The notes beneath the pieces were generated by a model. It searched no databases, was not told where the DNA came from, and was given only the letters and a program-made list of their open reading frames with translations. Of a stretch of 64,000 nucleotides of DNA, positions 8,720 through 17,018 are shown one piece after another; positions within the stretch are counted from its first letter, which is position 1; each line of letters starts with the position of its first letter. The translations under genes and the position numbers were made by a program. The stretch is from assembly GCF_041929845.1 (NCBI RefSeq), contig NZ_JBHEEH010000001.1:930001-994000 (forward strand). Direction: 5' to 3'. The stretch comes from Paenochrobactrum pullorum. GTDB taxonomy: Bacteria; Pseudomonadota; Alphaproteobacteria; Rhizobiales; Rhizobiaceae.

Positions 8720-9024
8720 GTGTATGCCTCTTTCTTTGCCTGTCGGTTTTATGTCTTTTGATTCGTTTAGTGCCGCTGGTCTAATATTTTATGATAGCAT
8801 TTCCGCATAACAGCCAAACATTCAATTTTAATGGCACAAAAAAATCTCGCAGATTTTGTTTTTTGCCATGATAATATGTCAAAATAAGAGTTTTAAATGG
8901 GTTATATCAGGGAAAAGTAGTTCTTATCGAGTCATTCGTTTGACCCTTGTTTGACCTTGGAGCAAAAGCTTCATAAAACCAATTAAAGAACATAATATCG
9001 GTATATCCATTTCAGGCAGCGCAC
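8720..9024. other. 305-base AT-rich divergent intergenic region
   Basis: No open frame with coding character was seen. It holds the 5' regions of the DUF1344 gene (minus) and aroC (plus). A candidate aroC promoter lies at 8951-8979. A GAGTC site, recognisable by a CcrM-type GANTC methylase, lies near 8930. Confidence 0.7.
8951..8979 (+). promoter_or_regulatory. candidate sigma70-type promoter for aroC
   Basis: TTGACC at 8951-8956 and TAAAAC at 8974-8979 are separated by exactly 17 bases and lie 46 bases before the aroC start. This is a sequence match only. Confidence 0.45.
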
Positions 9025-10116
9025 ATGTCCCATAATAGTTTCGGTCATCTTTTTCGCGTAACCACATGGGGTGAAAGCCATGGGATAGCTTTGGGCTGTG
9101 TTGTGGACGGATGCCCGCCGGGCATCACTTTTACTGAAGCCGAGATCCAATCTTATCTGGACAAGCGTAAACCGGGGCAATCCAAATACACCACGCAACG
9201 CCGCGAGCCGGATCAGGTGCGTGTGCTTTCCGGTGTGATGCTGGGTGAGGATGGCGTGACCATGACCACCACCGGCACGCCGATTTCGATGATGATTGAA
9301 AATACTGATCAGCGCTCGAAAGATTATGGCGAAATTGCCCGTCAATATCGCCCGGGGCACGCCGATTACACTTATGATATTAAATACGGCATTCGCGATT
9401 ATCGCGGTGGCGGTCGCTCATCGGCGCGTGAAACCGCAGCCCGTGTGGCTGCAGGTGCTATTGCCCGTAAAATCGTGCCGGGTTTGAAAGTGCGTGGCGC
9501 CTTGGTTGCAATGGGTGTGCATGACATTGATCGCAGCCGTTGGGATTGGGATGAAGTGGATAATAATCCTTTCTTCACACCGGATGCCGGTTCGGTTGAA
9601 ATCTTCGCTGAATACCTTGACGGCATTCGCAAGTCCGGTTCATCGGTCGGGGCTATTCTGGAAGTGGTTGCTGAAGGCGTACCTGCTGGTATCGGCGCGC
9701 CGCTTTATGCCAAGCTCGATCAGGATATTGCAAGCAATCTGATGTCGGTCAATGCGGTCAAAGGCGTTGAAATCGGCAATGGTTTTGAAGCCGCCCGTTT
9801 GACCGGCGAGCAAAATGCCGATGAAATGCGCGTGGATGCTGATGGTAATCCGCATTTTTTATCCAACCATGCCGGTGGCATTTTGGGCGGTATTGCAACC
9901 GGTGCGCCCGTGATTGCCCGTTTTGCCGTGAAGCCAACCTCTTCTATTCTGACGCCACGCCGTTCGGTTGATGCGGATAGCAAAGAAGTGGATGTAGTGA
10001 CGAAAGGCCGTCATGATCCGTGTGTTGGTATCCGTGCGGTGCCGATTGGTGAGGCGATGGTGGCTTGTGCGATTGCTGATCATTATCTGCGCCATCGTGG
10101 ACAAACCGGTTGTTGA
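9025..10116 (+). CDS. aroC: chorismate synthase
   Basis: FMN-dependent enzyme that converts EPSP to chorismate, the last common step of aromatic amino-acid synthesis. The 363-residue product has the family length and signatures: GHLFRVTTWGESHG at the N-terminus (signature 1), the central GGGRSSARETAARVAAG (signature 3), and RHDPCVGIRAVPIGEAMVA near the C-terminus. ATG 9025 gives the family's usual MSHNSFG start. It stands apart from its plus-strand neighbour, an HDAC-like gene, by 53 bases and may be co-transcribed with it. Confidence 0.97.
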   Translation: MSHNSFGHLFRVTTWGESHGIALGCVVDGCPPGITFTEAEIQSYLDKRKPGQSKYTTQRREPDQVRVLSGVMLGEDGVTMTTTGTPISMMIENTDQRSKDYGEIARQYRPGHADYTYDIKYGIRDYRGGGRSSARETAARVAAGAIARKIVPGLKVRGALVAMGVHDIDRSRWDWDEVDNNPFFTPDAGSVEIFAEYLDGIRKSGSSVGAILEVVAEGVPAGIGAPLYAKLDQDIASNLMSVNAVKGVEIGNGFEAARLTGEQNADEMRVDADGNPHFLSNHAGGILGGIATGAPVIARFAVKPTSSILTPRRSVDADSKEVDVVTKGRHDPCVGIRAVPIGEAMVACAIADHYLRHRGQTGC

Positions 10117-10169
10117 ATCACTTTCTCCGTGTTTTTATAGAAATTACTGAATCTTAAGAGGTTTTCTCT

Positions 10170-11129
10170 ATGGCGACACGGCTTTATTGGCATGATGTTT
10201 TTCTCAAACATCTGACGCCGGCCGGCCATCCGGAGCGGCCGGATCGCCTTCGCGCTTTGTTGAGCGTGCTTGATGAGGGTGTTTTTTATAATCTGGAACG
10301 GGTGGAAGCACCGCTTGGCGATGAAGCGGCTATTTTGCTGACCCATACCGAAAAACACCTTGAGACGATCAAAAACCAGATCCCGTTTTTTGATGTCGGC
10401 GACGACGCTTCGGACAAGCCAGAATCGATCATTAAAATCGCTAATGATACTTATGTCAGCCCGCAAAGCTGGCAGGCAGCCTTAACTGCGATTGGGGCAG
10501 CCAATGCGGCCGTGGATGATGTATTCACCGGTCAGGCGGATAATATTTTTATCGCGTCTCGCCCGCCTGGCCATCATGCCGAACCGGAAGCGGCTATGGG
10601 TTTTTGCCTTTTTAACAATGCCGCTATTGCCGCCCGCTATGCACAAATGCGCTATCAGGCAGAGCGGGTCGCGATCATTGATTTTGATGTGCATCACGGC
10701 AATGGCACACAGGCGATTTTTGAAAATGACAAAAGCGTGCTGTATTGTTCCACGCATCAGGAGCCGCTTTTTCCGGGAACCGGACATAAAAATGAACAAG
10801 GTGCAGGCAATATTGTCAATGCCCCTTTGTCGCCAGAAAGCGGCAGTCGGGAATTTCGCGAGGCGATCAAAACGCGGATTTTACCCGCACTTGATAATTT
10901 TCGTCCCGATTTGATCCTGATTTCTGCCGGCTTTGATGCGCATTATCTCGACCCGCTTGCGCAAATAAACTTGGATGAAAGCGATTTTGACTGGGTAACC
11001 GGCAAAATTATGGAGCGGGCAGATCGTTTTTGCGCTAATCGTTTAGTGAGCATATTGGAAGGCGGTTATGATTTGCAGGGACTGTCGGTATCGGCAGCAG
11101 CGCATATCAAACGCCTGATGGAAGGATGA
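10170..11129 (+). CDS. histone deacetylase-like amidohydrolase (acetoin utilisation family)
   Basis: A 319-residue arginase/deacetylase-fold zinc enzyme. The catalytic features of the family are visible: SRPPGHHAEPEAAMGFCLFN in two parts (the His pair and tunnel), IDFDVHHGNGTQ (the Asp and His zinc ligands) and SAGFDAHYLDPL (second Asp). Bacterial members remove acetyl groups from polyamines or other small amines, or from proteins; the substrate here is unknown. GGTTTTCTCT precedes ATG 10170. Its stop overlaps the xseB start by four bases, so the two genes are translationally coupled, an arrangement I know from other Rhizobiales. Confidence 0.92.
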   Translation: MATRLYWHDVFLKHLTPAGHPERPDRLRALLSVLDEGVFYNLERVEAPLGDEAAILLTHTEKHLETIKNQIPFFDVGDDASDKPESIIKIANDTYVSPQSWQAALTAIGAANAAVDDVFTGQADNIFIASRPPGHHAEPEAAMGFCLFNNAAIAARYAQMRYQAERVAIIDFDVHHGNGTQAIFENDKSVLYCSTHQEPLFPGTGHKNEQGAGNIVNAPLSPESGSREFREAIKTRILPALDNFRPDLILISAGFDAHYLDPLAQINLDESDFDWVTGKIMERADRFCANRLVSILEGGYDLQGLSVSAAAHIKRLMEG

Positions 11130-11389
11130 GCGAAATGAACGCAGAACAGCAAAATGCAGATATTGCACAAATGAGCTTTGAGCAAGCGATGGAGCAGCTG
11201 GAGCGTATCGTTGAAGATCTGGAGCGTGGTGATGTTCCGCTGGAGCAATCTATCCGCATTTACGAACGCGGCGAAGCGCTGAAAAAACATTGCGACACAT
11301 TGCTGAAATCTGCCGAAGACAAAGTCGAGAAAATCCGCATTGGTCGCGATGGTCAGGCTGTCGGTACTGAGCCGCTTGATCCTGCGTGA
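11126..11389 (+). CDS. xseB: exodeoxyribonuclease VII small subunit
   Basis: Small subunit of the exonuclease that degrades single-stranded DNA to oligonucleotides. The 87-residue product contains the diagnostic MSFEQAMEQLERIVEDLERG and VPLEQSIRIYERGEALKKHC core, a helical hairpin that coats the large subunit XseA. xseA is not in this window. ATG 11126 overlaps the HDAC-like stop in an ATGA junction; Met4 (11135) is an alternative start. In related genomes I recall xseB directly preceding dxs, whereas here 2.9 kb of other genes intervene. Confidence 0.94.
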   Translation: MSEMNAEQQNADIAQMSFEQAMEQLERIVEDLERGDVPLEQSIRIYERGEALKKHCDTLLKSAEDKVEKIRIGRDGQAVGTEPLDPA

Positions 11390-11393
11390 ATAT

Positions 11394-11915
11394 TTAACTC
11401 CAGAGAGATTTGATATAAGCCGCCACGGGTGCCAGTGTTCCGCCAAAAAGATAAGGGCCTGCACCCCAAACGGCCGTCCAGCCGAGTGCGCCGATGATAT
11501 TGGCGCTCAAAAAATGCGAAAAGCGCATATGCATGGAACCGGCAATGATACCATTGAGCTGGCGCATGATGACGATAAAGCGCGCAGTGGCAACCATATA
11601 GATGCCTCGTTTCTCAAACTGTTTTTCAAAATTGGCCAGTCGCTCAGGCGTTAATTTGATGTTGCTGCCAAAGCGCTGCAATAATTTGCGTCCGCCGAAG
11701 TGACCAATCAGATACCCTGTGCAATCACCTAAGACCGCGCCAGCAAAACAAGCGATCAATATAGCTGATAGGCTTAAATTGCCTTTAAGCGCGAGAAGAG
11801 AGGCGGCAATCAACGCGCTTTCTCCCGGTACAGGCACGCCGAAAGATTCAAAATAGATAATGATAAAAAGAGCCAAAGCTCCATAGGATGCCAAATAAGG
11901 TTCAATATATTCCAT
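11394..11915 (-). CDS. DedA family membrane protein
   Basis: A 173-residue polytopic inner-membrane protein of the DedA/SNARE-associated family. These proteins support membrane lipid homeostasis and proton-motive-force maintenance, and some flip undecaprenyl phosphate. Visible signatures are FIIIYFESFGVPVPGESAL, the GAVLGDCTGYLIGHFGG segment and the ARFIVIMRQLNGIIAGSMHM motif with its conserved Arg. ATG 11915 gives the typical short N-terminus; the longer frame to 11969 runs back through a hairpin and is rejected. It ends four bases from the convergent xseB stop. Confidence 0.88.
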   Translation of the reverse strand: MEYIEPYLASYGALALFIIIYFESFGVPVPGESALIAASLLALKGNLSLSAILIACFAGAVLGDCTGYLIGHFGGRKLLQRFGSNIKLTPERLANFEKQFEKRGIYMVATARFIVIMRQLNGIIAGSMHMRFSHFLSANIIGALGWTAVWGAGPYLFGGTLAPVAAYIKSLWS

Positions 11916-11941
11916 GTTTACTTTAACTATTGATACAAAGT

Positions 11942-11969
11942 ATGATCCGGTCAAAGAATACCGGATCAT
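11942..11969. repeat. 10-bp inverted repeat between DedA and GlsB genes
   Basis: ATGATCCGGT (11942-11951) and ACCGGATCAT (11960-11969) form a perfect stem with an 8-base loop. It follows the GlsB-like gene on the minus strand but has no T run, so it is either a weak terminator or an operator or processing hairpin upstream of dedA. Confidence 0.55.
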
Positions 11970-11990
11970 TCTAAAAACTATATGGCTTAA

Positions 11991-12251
11991 TTATCTTAAA
12001 CGACGTTTGCCGGAGATGGCATGGTAGATCACCAGCACAATAATGGCACCGATGACGGCAACAATAAGACTGTAAATATTTAAACCGGTAATACCTTGTG
12101 CGCCAAAGAAAGTGAATACAATCCCGCCTAAGATAGCGCCAGCAATGCCCAGAGCAATATCCAAGAACATACCTTGGCCACTTTTATTGACTATTTTACT
12201 TCCGATAAAGCCTGAAATGAGCCCTAATATAATCCAGCTTATAATAGACAT
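11991..12251 (-). CDS. GlsB/YeaQ/YmgE family stress membrane protein
   Basis: An 86-residue very hydrophobic protein with three predicted membrane helices and repeated glycines: WIILGLISGFIGSKIV, then LGIAGAILGGIVFTFFG, then SLIVAVIGAIIVLVIYHAI. The pattern G-x-I-G-S and GIAGAxxGG is that of the transglycosylase-associated (GlsB/YeaQ) family, small inner-membrane proteins induced in stress or stationary phase, with no known biochemical activity. Basic residues (SGKRRLR) end the protein. It lies on the same strand as dedA and is divergent from the YidB-like gene. Confidence 0.85.
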   Translation of the reverse strand: MSIISWIILGLISGFIGSKIVNKSGQGMFLDIALGIAGAILGGIVFTFFGAQGITGLNIYSLIVAVIGAIIVLVIYHAISGKRRLR

Positions 12252-12407
12252 TGGTTATCTCCAAAAATATTGATAATCAGATTAATACATTGAAGAAATT
12301 TTCATAACACTATCAAATAGGCAAGGCACAATACTTGCCTAATATAAATATTATCGTAACATCATACATTATAGATAATTAATTTGTATGTATAGGAGTA
12401 TTTTATT

Positions 12408-12998
12408 ATGACTATGTTTGATAATAATTCATCAAAAACACCAGTGCCGGGTGGTAGTTTGGCAAAGCCGGTTTTGGTTGCATTGGGTGCCTTGCTGGTC
12501 GGGCGTATGTTGAACGGCAAACATGATGAGGATGATCAGCCACAGATTATAGAGCCGCCGGTGCAGCCACAAGATGGTGCTGCGGGTTCTGGCACTCTGA
12601 TCGGTGCGGTTTTGGGCGGGTTGGGCAGTTTGCTGGCCAACTCGACAACTGCTGCCGCATCTTCTGTACCTGCTCCATCAATTGGCAATGCAGGGGTCGG
12701 CGGTGCTTTAACAGGAGGTCTTGGCGGTTTGCTTGACCAACTCACACAGGCAGGCCATGGCGGCAAAGTGGATTCATGGTTGGGGCAGGGTGAAAACGCC
12801 AGCATTGAACCCGATCAGCTTGGTAGTGCGATTGGTCAAAAAAACTTGAGCGAGATTGCACAACATGTCGGCATTAACGAACAGGATTTGCTGGCACAAC
12901 TTTCGCAAGTCCTTCCCGCTATCGTTGATAAGCTGACTGCTGACGGCAAAGTCCCGGATATGCAGGACATTGCGCGGCTCATACAAAAACAAAATTAA
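12408..12998 (+). CDS. YidB/DUF937 family protein
   Basis: A 196-residue protein. The N-terminus (to about residue 95) is Gly/Ala/Pro-rich with two weakly hydrophobic runs, AKPVLVALGALLVGRML and GTLIGAVLGGLGSLLAN. The C-terminus is the DUF937 module: HGGKVDSWLGQGENASIEPDQ then LGSAIGQKNLSEIAQHVGINEQDLLAQLSQVLP. The module matches the E. coli YidB group, soluble proteins of unknown function. ATG 12408 has AGGAG nine bases upstream. It is divergent from the GlsB-like gene and ended by a strong terminator. The variable N-terminal linker suggests a tethered or multimerising protein, which is inference. Confidence 0.83.
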   Translation: MTMFDNNSSKTPVPGGSLAKPVLVALGALLVGRMLNGKHDEDDQPQIIEPPVQPQDGAAGSGTLIGAVLGGLGSLLANSTTAAASSVPAPSIGNAGVGGALTGGLGGLLDQLTQAGHGGKVDSWLGQGENASIEPDQLGSAIGQKNLSEIAQHVGINEQDLLAQLSQVLPAIVDKLTADGKVPDMQDIARLIQKQN

Positions 12999-13057
12999 AA
13001 AGCCGGCAGCGCTCTGGTTTGAGTACGCATGGCTAACTATATAGAATAGACTTATCA

Positions 13058-13092
13058 AGCCATGCAGCATCATGGTGCTGCATGGCTATTTT
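13058..13092 (+). terminator. intrinsic terminator after the YidB gene
   Basis: A perfect 12-bp stem (AGCCATGCAGCA at 13058-13069, TGCTGCATGGCT at 13076-13087) with a 6-base loop, followed by ATTTTATT. It overlaps the region where an over-long pirin frame would start and argues against that start. Confidence 0.8.
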
Positions 13093-13116
13093 ATTCTGCT
13101 AGGCGGGAGGTTGGTT

Positions 13117-14049
13117 TTGAGCTTTTTCCCCGGTGAAGACCCCGATATCGGCGACAAAAAGGCTGTTGATCTGATCGAAACCCTTATTATTCCGCGCACC
13201 AGTGATGTCGGCGGGCTTGAAGTGCGCCGCGCATTGCCAACCGCCAAGCGGCGCTTGGTCGGGCCTTTCATTTTCTTTGACCGGATGGGGCCTGCAATTT
13301 TGCGTGCCGGTGATGCACTGGATGTGCAGCCGCATCCCCATATCGGTCTTTCAACCGTCACCTATCTTTTTGATGGTCATATCCGCCATCGAGACAGTCT
13401 GGGCACTGAAATGGTGATTGCGCCGGGTGACGTGAACTTGATGACGGCGGGGCGCGGAATTGTTCATTCGGAGCGCTCGCCGGAAGAATTGCGCGGGCCA
13501 CCTTTGTCCATTTCCGGTGTGCAGACATGGCTGGCACTGCCGGAGCATCTGGAAGATATGCAGCCGGATTTTTCCCATACCACCAAAGATGAATTGCCGG
13601 AAATGAATGACAAAGACTTTTCCGGACGGCTCATTATGGGCGGATTGCACGGACTTAAATCGCCGGTTCATCAATATAGCGACACGCTTTATGCCGATAT
13701 CCGGATTGAGGCGGGGGGACGTTTTCATATTCCGGCGGTTGCCGAAGAACGCGCCATCTATATTCTGGATGGCAATGTGAATATTGCCGGTGATATTTTT
13801 GGCGCCAACCAGCTGCTTGCTTTCCGTGAGGGAGATGACATTATCGTGAATGCAGCCCCCGGTGCCAAGGGTGGCTCGGCGCATATCATGTTGTTTGGCG
13901 GGGCAAGCCTGAATTCCAAGCGCTATATTTGGTGGAACTTTGTCTCATCTTCAAAAGAACGTATCGAACAGGCAAAAGAAGAATGGCGCAGCGGAAAATT
14001 TGATATAGTGCCCGGTGATGAAGAAGAATTTGTGCCCCTGCCGGAGTAA
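13117..14049 (+). CDS. pirin family protein
   Basis: A bicupin metalloprotein of 310 residues. The N-terminal pirin cupin shows VRRALPTAKRRLVGPFIFFD, the metal-ligand run QPHPHIGLSTVTYLFDG (two of the His ligands) and GDVNLMTAGRGIVHSER. Pirins are Fe-dependent; some have quercetinase activity, others regulate. The start is TTG 13117, because GGGAGG lies six bases upstream and the protein then begins SFFPGEDPDI as homologues do. The more upstream in-frame codon at 13072 sits inside a terminator loop. It is followed by a strongly folded spacer and then dxs. Confidence 0.87.
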   Translation: MSFFPGEDPDIGDKKAVDLIETLIIPRTSDVGGLEVRRALPTAKRRLVGPFIFFDRMGPAILRAGDALDVQPHPHIGLSTVTYLFDGHIRHRDSLGTEMVIAPGDVNLMTAGRGIVHSERSPEELRGPPLSISGVQTWLALPEHLEDMQPDFSHTTKDELPEMNDKDFSGRLIMGGLHGLKSPVHQYSDTLYADIRIEAGGRFHIPAVAEERAIYILDGNVNIAGDIFGANQLLAFREGDDIIVNAAPGAKGGSAHIMLFGGASLNSKRYIWWNFVSSSKERIEQAKEEWRSGKFDIVPGDEEEFVPLPE

Positions 14050-14065
14050 GCCGCAAATCGTATCC

Positions 14066-14141
14066 TGCCAGAGTAAGATGGCAAGCTGTATAATGCCGGA
14101 ATGAACCGGCAATTTCACCTTCTTGCCGGAATGAACCGGCA
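14066..14141. repeat. cluster of three small palindromes
   Basis: Two identical 18-bp palindromes TGCCGGAATGAACCGGCA lie at 14094-14111 and 14124-14141, separated by 12 bases. A related degenerate one, TGCCA-8-TGGCA, is at 14066-14083. They lie between pirin and dxs. None has a T run, so they are not plain terminators. Confidence 0.8.
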
Positions 14142-14154
14142 GCATAGAAATAAG

Positions 14155-14236
14155 CCACAGGATAAAAGGTCTGCGATTGCTTTCAAAGCGTTCAATCGGC
14201 CGTGTCAGACCTTTGAAGCTTGCCATAAGTCTGTGG
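14155..14236 (+). promoter_or_regulatory. nested stem-loop leader upstream of dxs
   Basis: Three nested inverted repeats can form one long stem: CCACAG (14155-14160) with CTGTGG (14231-14236), AAAGGTCTG (14165-14173) with CAGACCTTT (14206-14214), and CGATTG (14174-14179) with CAATCG (14193-14198). Its end is 39 bases before the dxs ATG. It could be a folded 5' leader; no known riboswitch class was recognised. Confidence 0.5.
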
Positions 14237-14274
14237 ATTCTATAGGCAGGTGTTCAAATAGGCGGAGAATTATC

Positions 14275-16191
14275 ATGACACGACCTGTCACCCCCTTACT
14301 TGATCAGGTGAACATTCCTTCAGACTTGCGCGATCTGCCGGAAGCAGAACTGCCGCAGCTGGTAGACGAATTACGCGGCGAACTGATTGATGTTGTTTCC
14401 ACAACCGGCGGACATTTAGGTGCCGGCCTTGGTGTGGTGGAACTGACCGTTGCGTTGCACCATGTATTTGATACGCCGCATGACCGCATTATCTGGGATG
14501 TGGGGCACCAGACCTATCCGCATAAAATTTTGACAGGTCGACGTGATCGCATCCGCACCCTTCGTCAGGAAAACGGACTTTCCGGATTTACCAAGCGTTC
14601 GGAAAGTGAATATGATCCGTTTGGGGCCGCGCATTCCTCTACGTCTATTTCTGCTGGTCTCGGCATGGCGGTGGCAAGCGAACTCTCCGGCGATGCACGT
14701 AATGTCATCGCGGTGATCGGTGATGGCTCGATGTCGGCTGGTATGGCTTATGAGGCCATGAACAATGCCGGAGCACTGGATGCGCGCCTTATCGTTATTC
14801 TCAATGATAATGACATGTCGATCGCGCCGCCAACCGGTGCGATGAGCGCCTATCTGGCGCGTCTTGTTTCTGGTCGCACCTATCGCTCATTGCGTGAAAA
14901 CGCCAAACAACTGGCTAAAAAACTGCCGAAATTCTTGCAGGATAAAGCGCGTAAATCTGAAGAATATGCACGTGCATTCTGGACAGGCGGTTCACTGTTT
15001 GAAGAGCTCGGCTTTTATTATGTCGGGCCGATTGATGGTCATAATCTCGATCATTTGCTTCCCGTATTGAAAAATGTCCGTGATATGCAAGACGGTCCCG
15101 TTCTTATTCATGTCGTGACCCAAAAGGGTAAAGGTTATGCGCCGGCGGAAGCGGCCGCAGACAAATATCACGGTGTGAACAAGTTTGATGTGATTACCGG
15201 TGCGCAGTCCAAACCACCGGCAAATGCACCAAGCTATACCAAAATTTTCGGCACCAGCCTGATTGAAGAAGCGCGCCACGACGAAAAAATCGTCGCCATC
15301 ACTGCCGCGATGCCGGGCGGCACTGGTATCGATCTCTTTGGTGAAGCATTTCCGAGCCGTACCTTTGATGTCGGCATTGCGGAGCAACATGCGGTGACTT
15401 TTGCGGCAGGTCTTGCAAGCGAAGGGTTCAAACCCTTTGCTGCGATTTACTCAACTTTTTTGCAGCGCGGCTATGATCAGGTTGTGCATGATGTTTCTTT
15501 GCAAAATTTGCCGGTTCGTTTTCCGATTGACCGCGCAGGCTTAGTGGGGGCAGATGGTGCCACCCATGCAGGTTCGTTTGACACTGGATTTTTGGCAGCC
15601 TTGCCGGGTTTTGTCGTGATGGCGGCATCCGATGAAGCGGAATTGCGCCATATGGTACGCACTGCTGCTGAATATGATGAAGGGCCGATTTCATTCCGCT
15701 ATCCACGTGGCGATGGTGTGGGCGTTGAACTGCCCGAGCGTGGTTCGGTTTTAGAAATCGGTAAGGGGCGCATTGTGCGTGAGGGCAGCAAAGTGGCGCT
15801 TCTCTCATTCGGCACTCGTTTGCAGGAATGTTTGGCTGCAGCCGATGTGCTGGATGCGGCCGGACTTTCCACCACTGTAGCAGATGCACGTTTTGCCAAA
15901 CCTTTGGATCAGGATCTCATCCGCCGTTTGGCGCGTGAACATGAAGTGCTCGTTACCATTGAAGAAGGTGCAATCGGCGGCTTTGGCTCGCATGTTTTGC
16001 ATTTTCTTGCGCGTGAATCCTTGCTGGATGGCGGCTTGCGGGTTCGCACGCTTACTTTGCCGGATATGTATCAGGATCATGCCAAGCCGGAAGTGATGTA
16101 TGCCAATGCCGGTCTTGACCGTACGGGCATTGTCCATGCTGTTTTTGCCGCACTTGGCCGTGAGGAAATTGCCGCACCTTTTCGGGCTTGA
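14275..16191 (+). CDS. dxs: 1-deoxy-D-xylulose-5-phosphate synthase
   Basis: Thiamine-diphosphate enzyme that condenses pyruvate and glyceraldehyde 3-phosphate, the first and rate-controlling step of the MEP isoprenoid pathway. The 638-residue product shows TTGGHLGAGLGVVELTVALH, WDVGHQTYPHKILTGR, the ThDP/Mg motif GDGSMSAGMAYEAMNNAG, and the transketolase central segment DVGIAEQHAVTFAAGLASEG. ATG 14275 follows GGCGGAG; the frame runs open to 14101, but that part is non-coding folded sequence. The ispH gene of the same pathway lies at 28.3 kb. tlyA and an RNA methyltransferase follow on the same strand. Confidence 0.97.
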   Translation: MTRPVTPLLDQVNIPSDLRDLPEAELPQLVDELRGELIDVVSTTGGHLGAGLGVVELTVALHHVFDTPHDRIIWDVGHQTYPHKILTGRRDRIRTLRQENGLSGFTKRSESEYDPFGAAHSSTSISAGLGMAVASELSGDARNVIAVIGDGSMSAGMAYEAMNNAGALDARLIVILNDNDMSIAPPTGAMSAYLARLVSGRTYRSLRENAKQLAKKLPKFLQDKARKSEEYARAFWTGGSLFEELGFYYVGPIDGHNLDHLLPVLKNVRDMQDGPVLIHVVTQKGKGYAPAEAAADKYHGVNKFDVITGAQSKPPANAPSYTKIFGTSLIEEARHDEKIVAITAAMPGGTGIDLFGEAFPSRTFDVGIAEQHAVTFAAGLASEGFKPFAAIYSTFLQRGYDQVVHDVSLQNLPVRFPIDRAGLVGADGATHAGSFDTGFLAALPGFVVMAASDEAELRHMVRTAAEYDEGPISFRYPRGDGVGVELPERGSVLEIGKGRIVREGSKVALLSFGTRLQECLAAADVLDAAGLSTTVADARFAKPLDQDLIRRLAREHEVLVTIEEGAIGGFGSHVLHFLARESLLDGGLRVRTLTLPDMYQDHAKPEVMYANAGLDRTGIVHAVFAALGREEIAAPFRA

Positions 16192-16253
16192 TCAGATCGC
16201 TTTGTGACGATTGGCCACTTGCTTAAAATGCTTGGCTGCGTCATGAAAGCGCG

Positions 16254-17018
16254 ATGAATGATATAAGTGACCCTGCCGCCCGTTTGCGCCTTGATCAGCT
16301 ATTGGTTGAGCGAAAGCTCTTTGCAACGCGCTCGCGTGCGCGCGATGCTGTCACGCGTTCAACTGTGCAGGTGGACGGGCAGGTGATTGCAAAACCCGGT
16401 GCATTGGTGGCGCGCAATGCGGTGATCAGTGTTGATGATCCGGCAAGCAGCTATGTTTCGCGGGCAGCGCTCAAACTGATTGCGGGGTTGGATCATTTCA
16501 AATTCGATGTGAAAGGGCGCTTTGCTCTTGATATCGGTGCTTCGACCGGTGGCTTTACCCAAGTTTTGCTCGAACGCGGTGCCGCGCATGTGGTTGCGGT
16601 TGATGTCGGCCATGACCAGCTGCATTCAACTCTGGTACGTAATAAAAATGTGACCAACCATGAGGGCTTAAATGCCCGTCATTTGGATTTCAGCCATCTG
16701 GATGGGCATGCGATTGATTGTGTGGTGTCTGATGTCAGTTTCATATCCTTGAAGCTGGCTCTGCCGCAAGCATTGCAATTAGCGGTTCCCAATGCCATTT
16801 GCGTGTTGTTGGTGAAACCACAATTTGAAGCGGGGCGCGAAGCTATCGGCAAAGGTGGTTTGTTGCGCGATCCGTCACAAGGGCCCGTCATCGCAGAGAA
16901 TTTGCGCGATTGGCTGGATATCCAGACCGGATGGCGCGCACTTGGAATATGTGTTTCCCCCATTGAAGGCGGAGACGGCAATTTAGAATATTTACTGGCA
17001 GGAATAAAAGACCAATGA
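16254..17018 (+). CDS. tlyA: TlyA family rRNA (cytidine-2'-O)-methyltransferase
   Basis: A 254-residue S4-domain plus SAM-dependent methyltransferase. The N-terminal S4 RNA-binding part reads RLRLDQLLVERKLFATRSRA. A Rossmann methyltransferase follows with the SAM motif ALDIGASTGGFTQVLLERGA and the later CVVSDVSFISLKLALP and VLLVKPQFEAGRE. TlyA proteins 2'-O-methylate cytidines of 16S and/or 23S rRNA, and some are called hemolysins. It overlaps the next gene by four bases (ATGA), so the two RNA-modifying enzymes are made together, and both follow dxs. Confidence 0.93.
   Translation: MNDISDPAARLRLDQLLVERKLFATRSRARDAVTRSTVQVDGQVIAKPGALVARNAVISVDDPASSYVSRAALKLIAGLDHFKFDVKGRFALDIGASTGGFTQVLLERGAAHVVAVDVGHDQLHSTLVRNKNVTNHEGLNARHLDFSHLDGHAIDCVVSDVSFISLKLALPQALQLAVPNAICVLLVKPQFEAGREAIGKGGLLRDPSQGPVIAENLRDWLDIQTGWRALGICVSPIEGGDGNLEYLLAGIKDQ

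Noticed and set aside
11916..11969. Longer start for the DedA protein
   Set aside because: It runs through a perfect hairpin and adds a non-family N-terminus.
13351..13884. A 177-codon minus-strand frame
   Set aside because: Antisense shadow of the pirin gene, with low-complexity basic translation.
14101..14274. N-terminal extension of dxs by 58 residues
   Set aside because: The extension crosses palindromes and a nested stem, lacks a ribosome binding site, and is not present in Dxs proteins; ATG 14275 has GGCGGAG.
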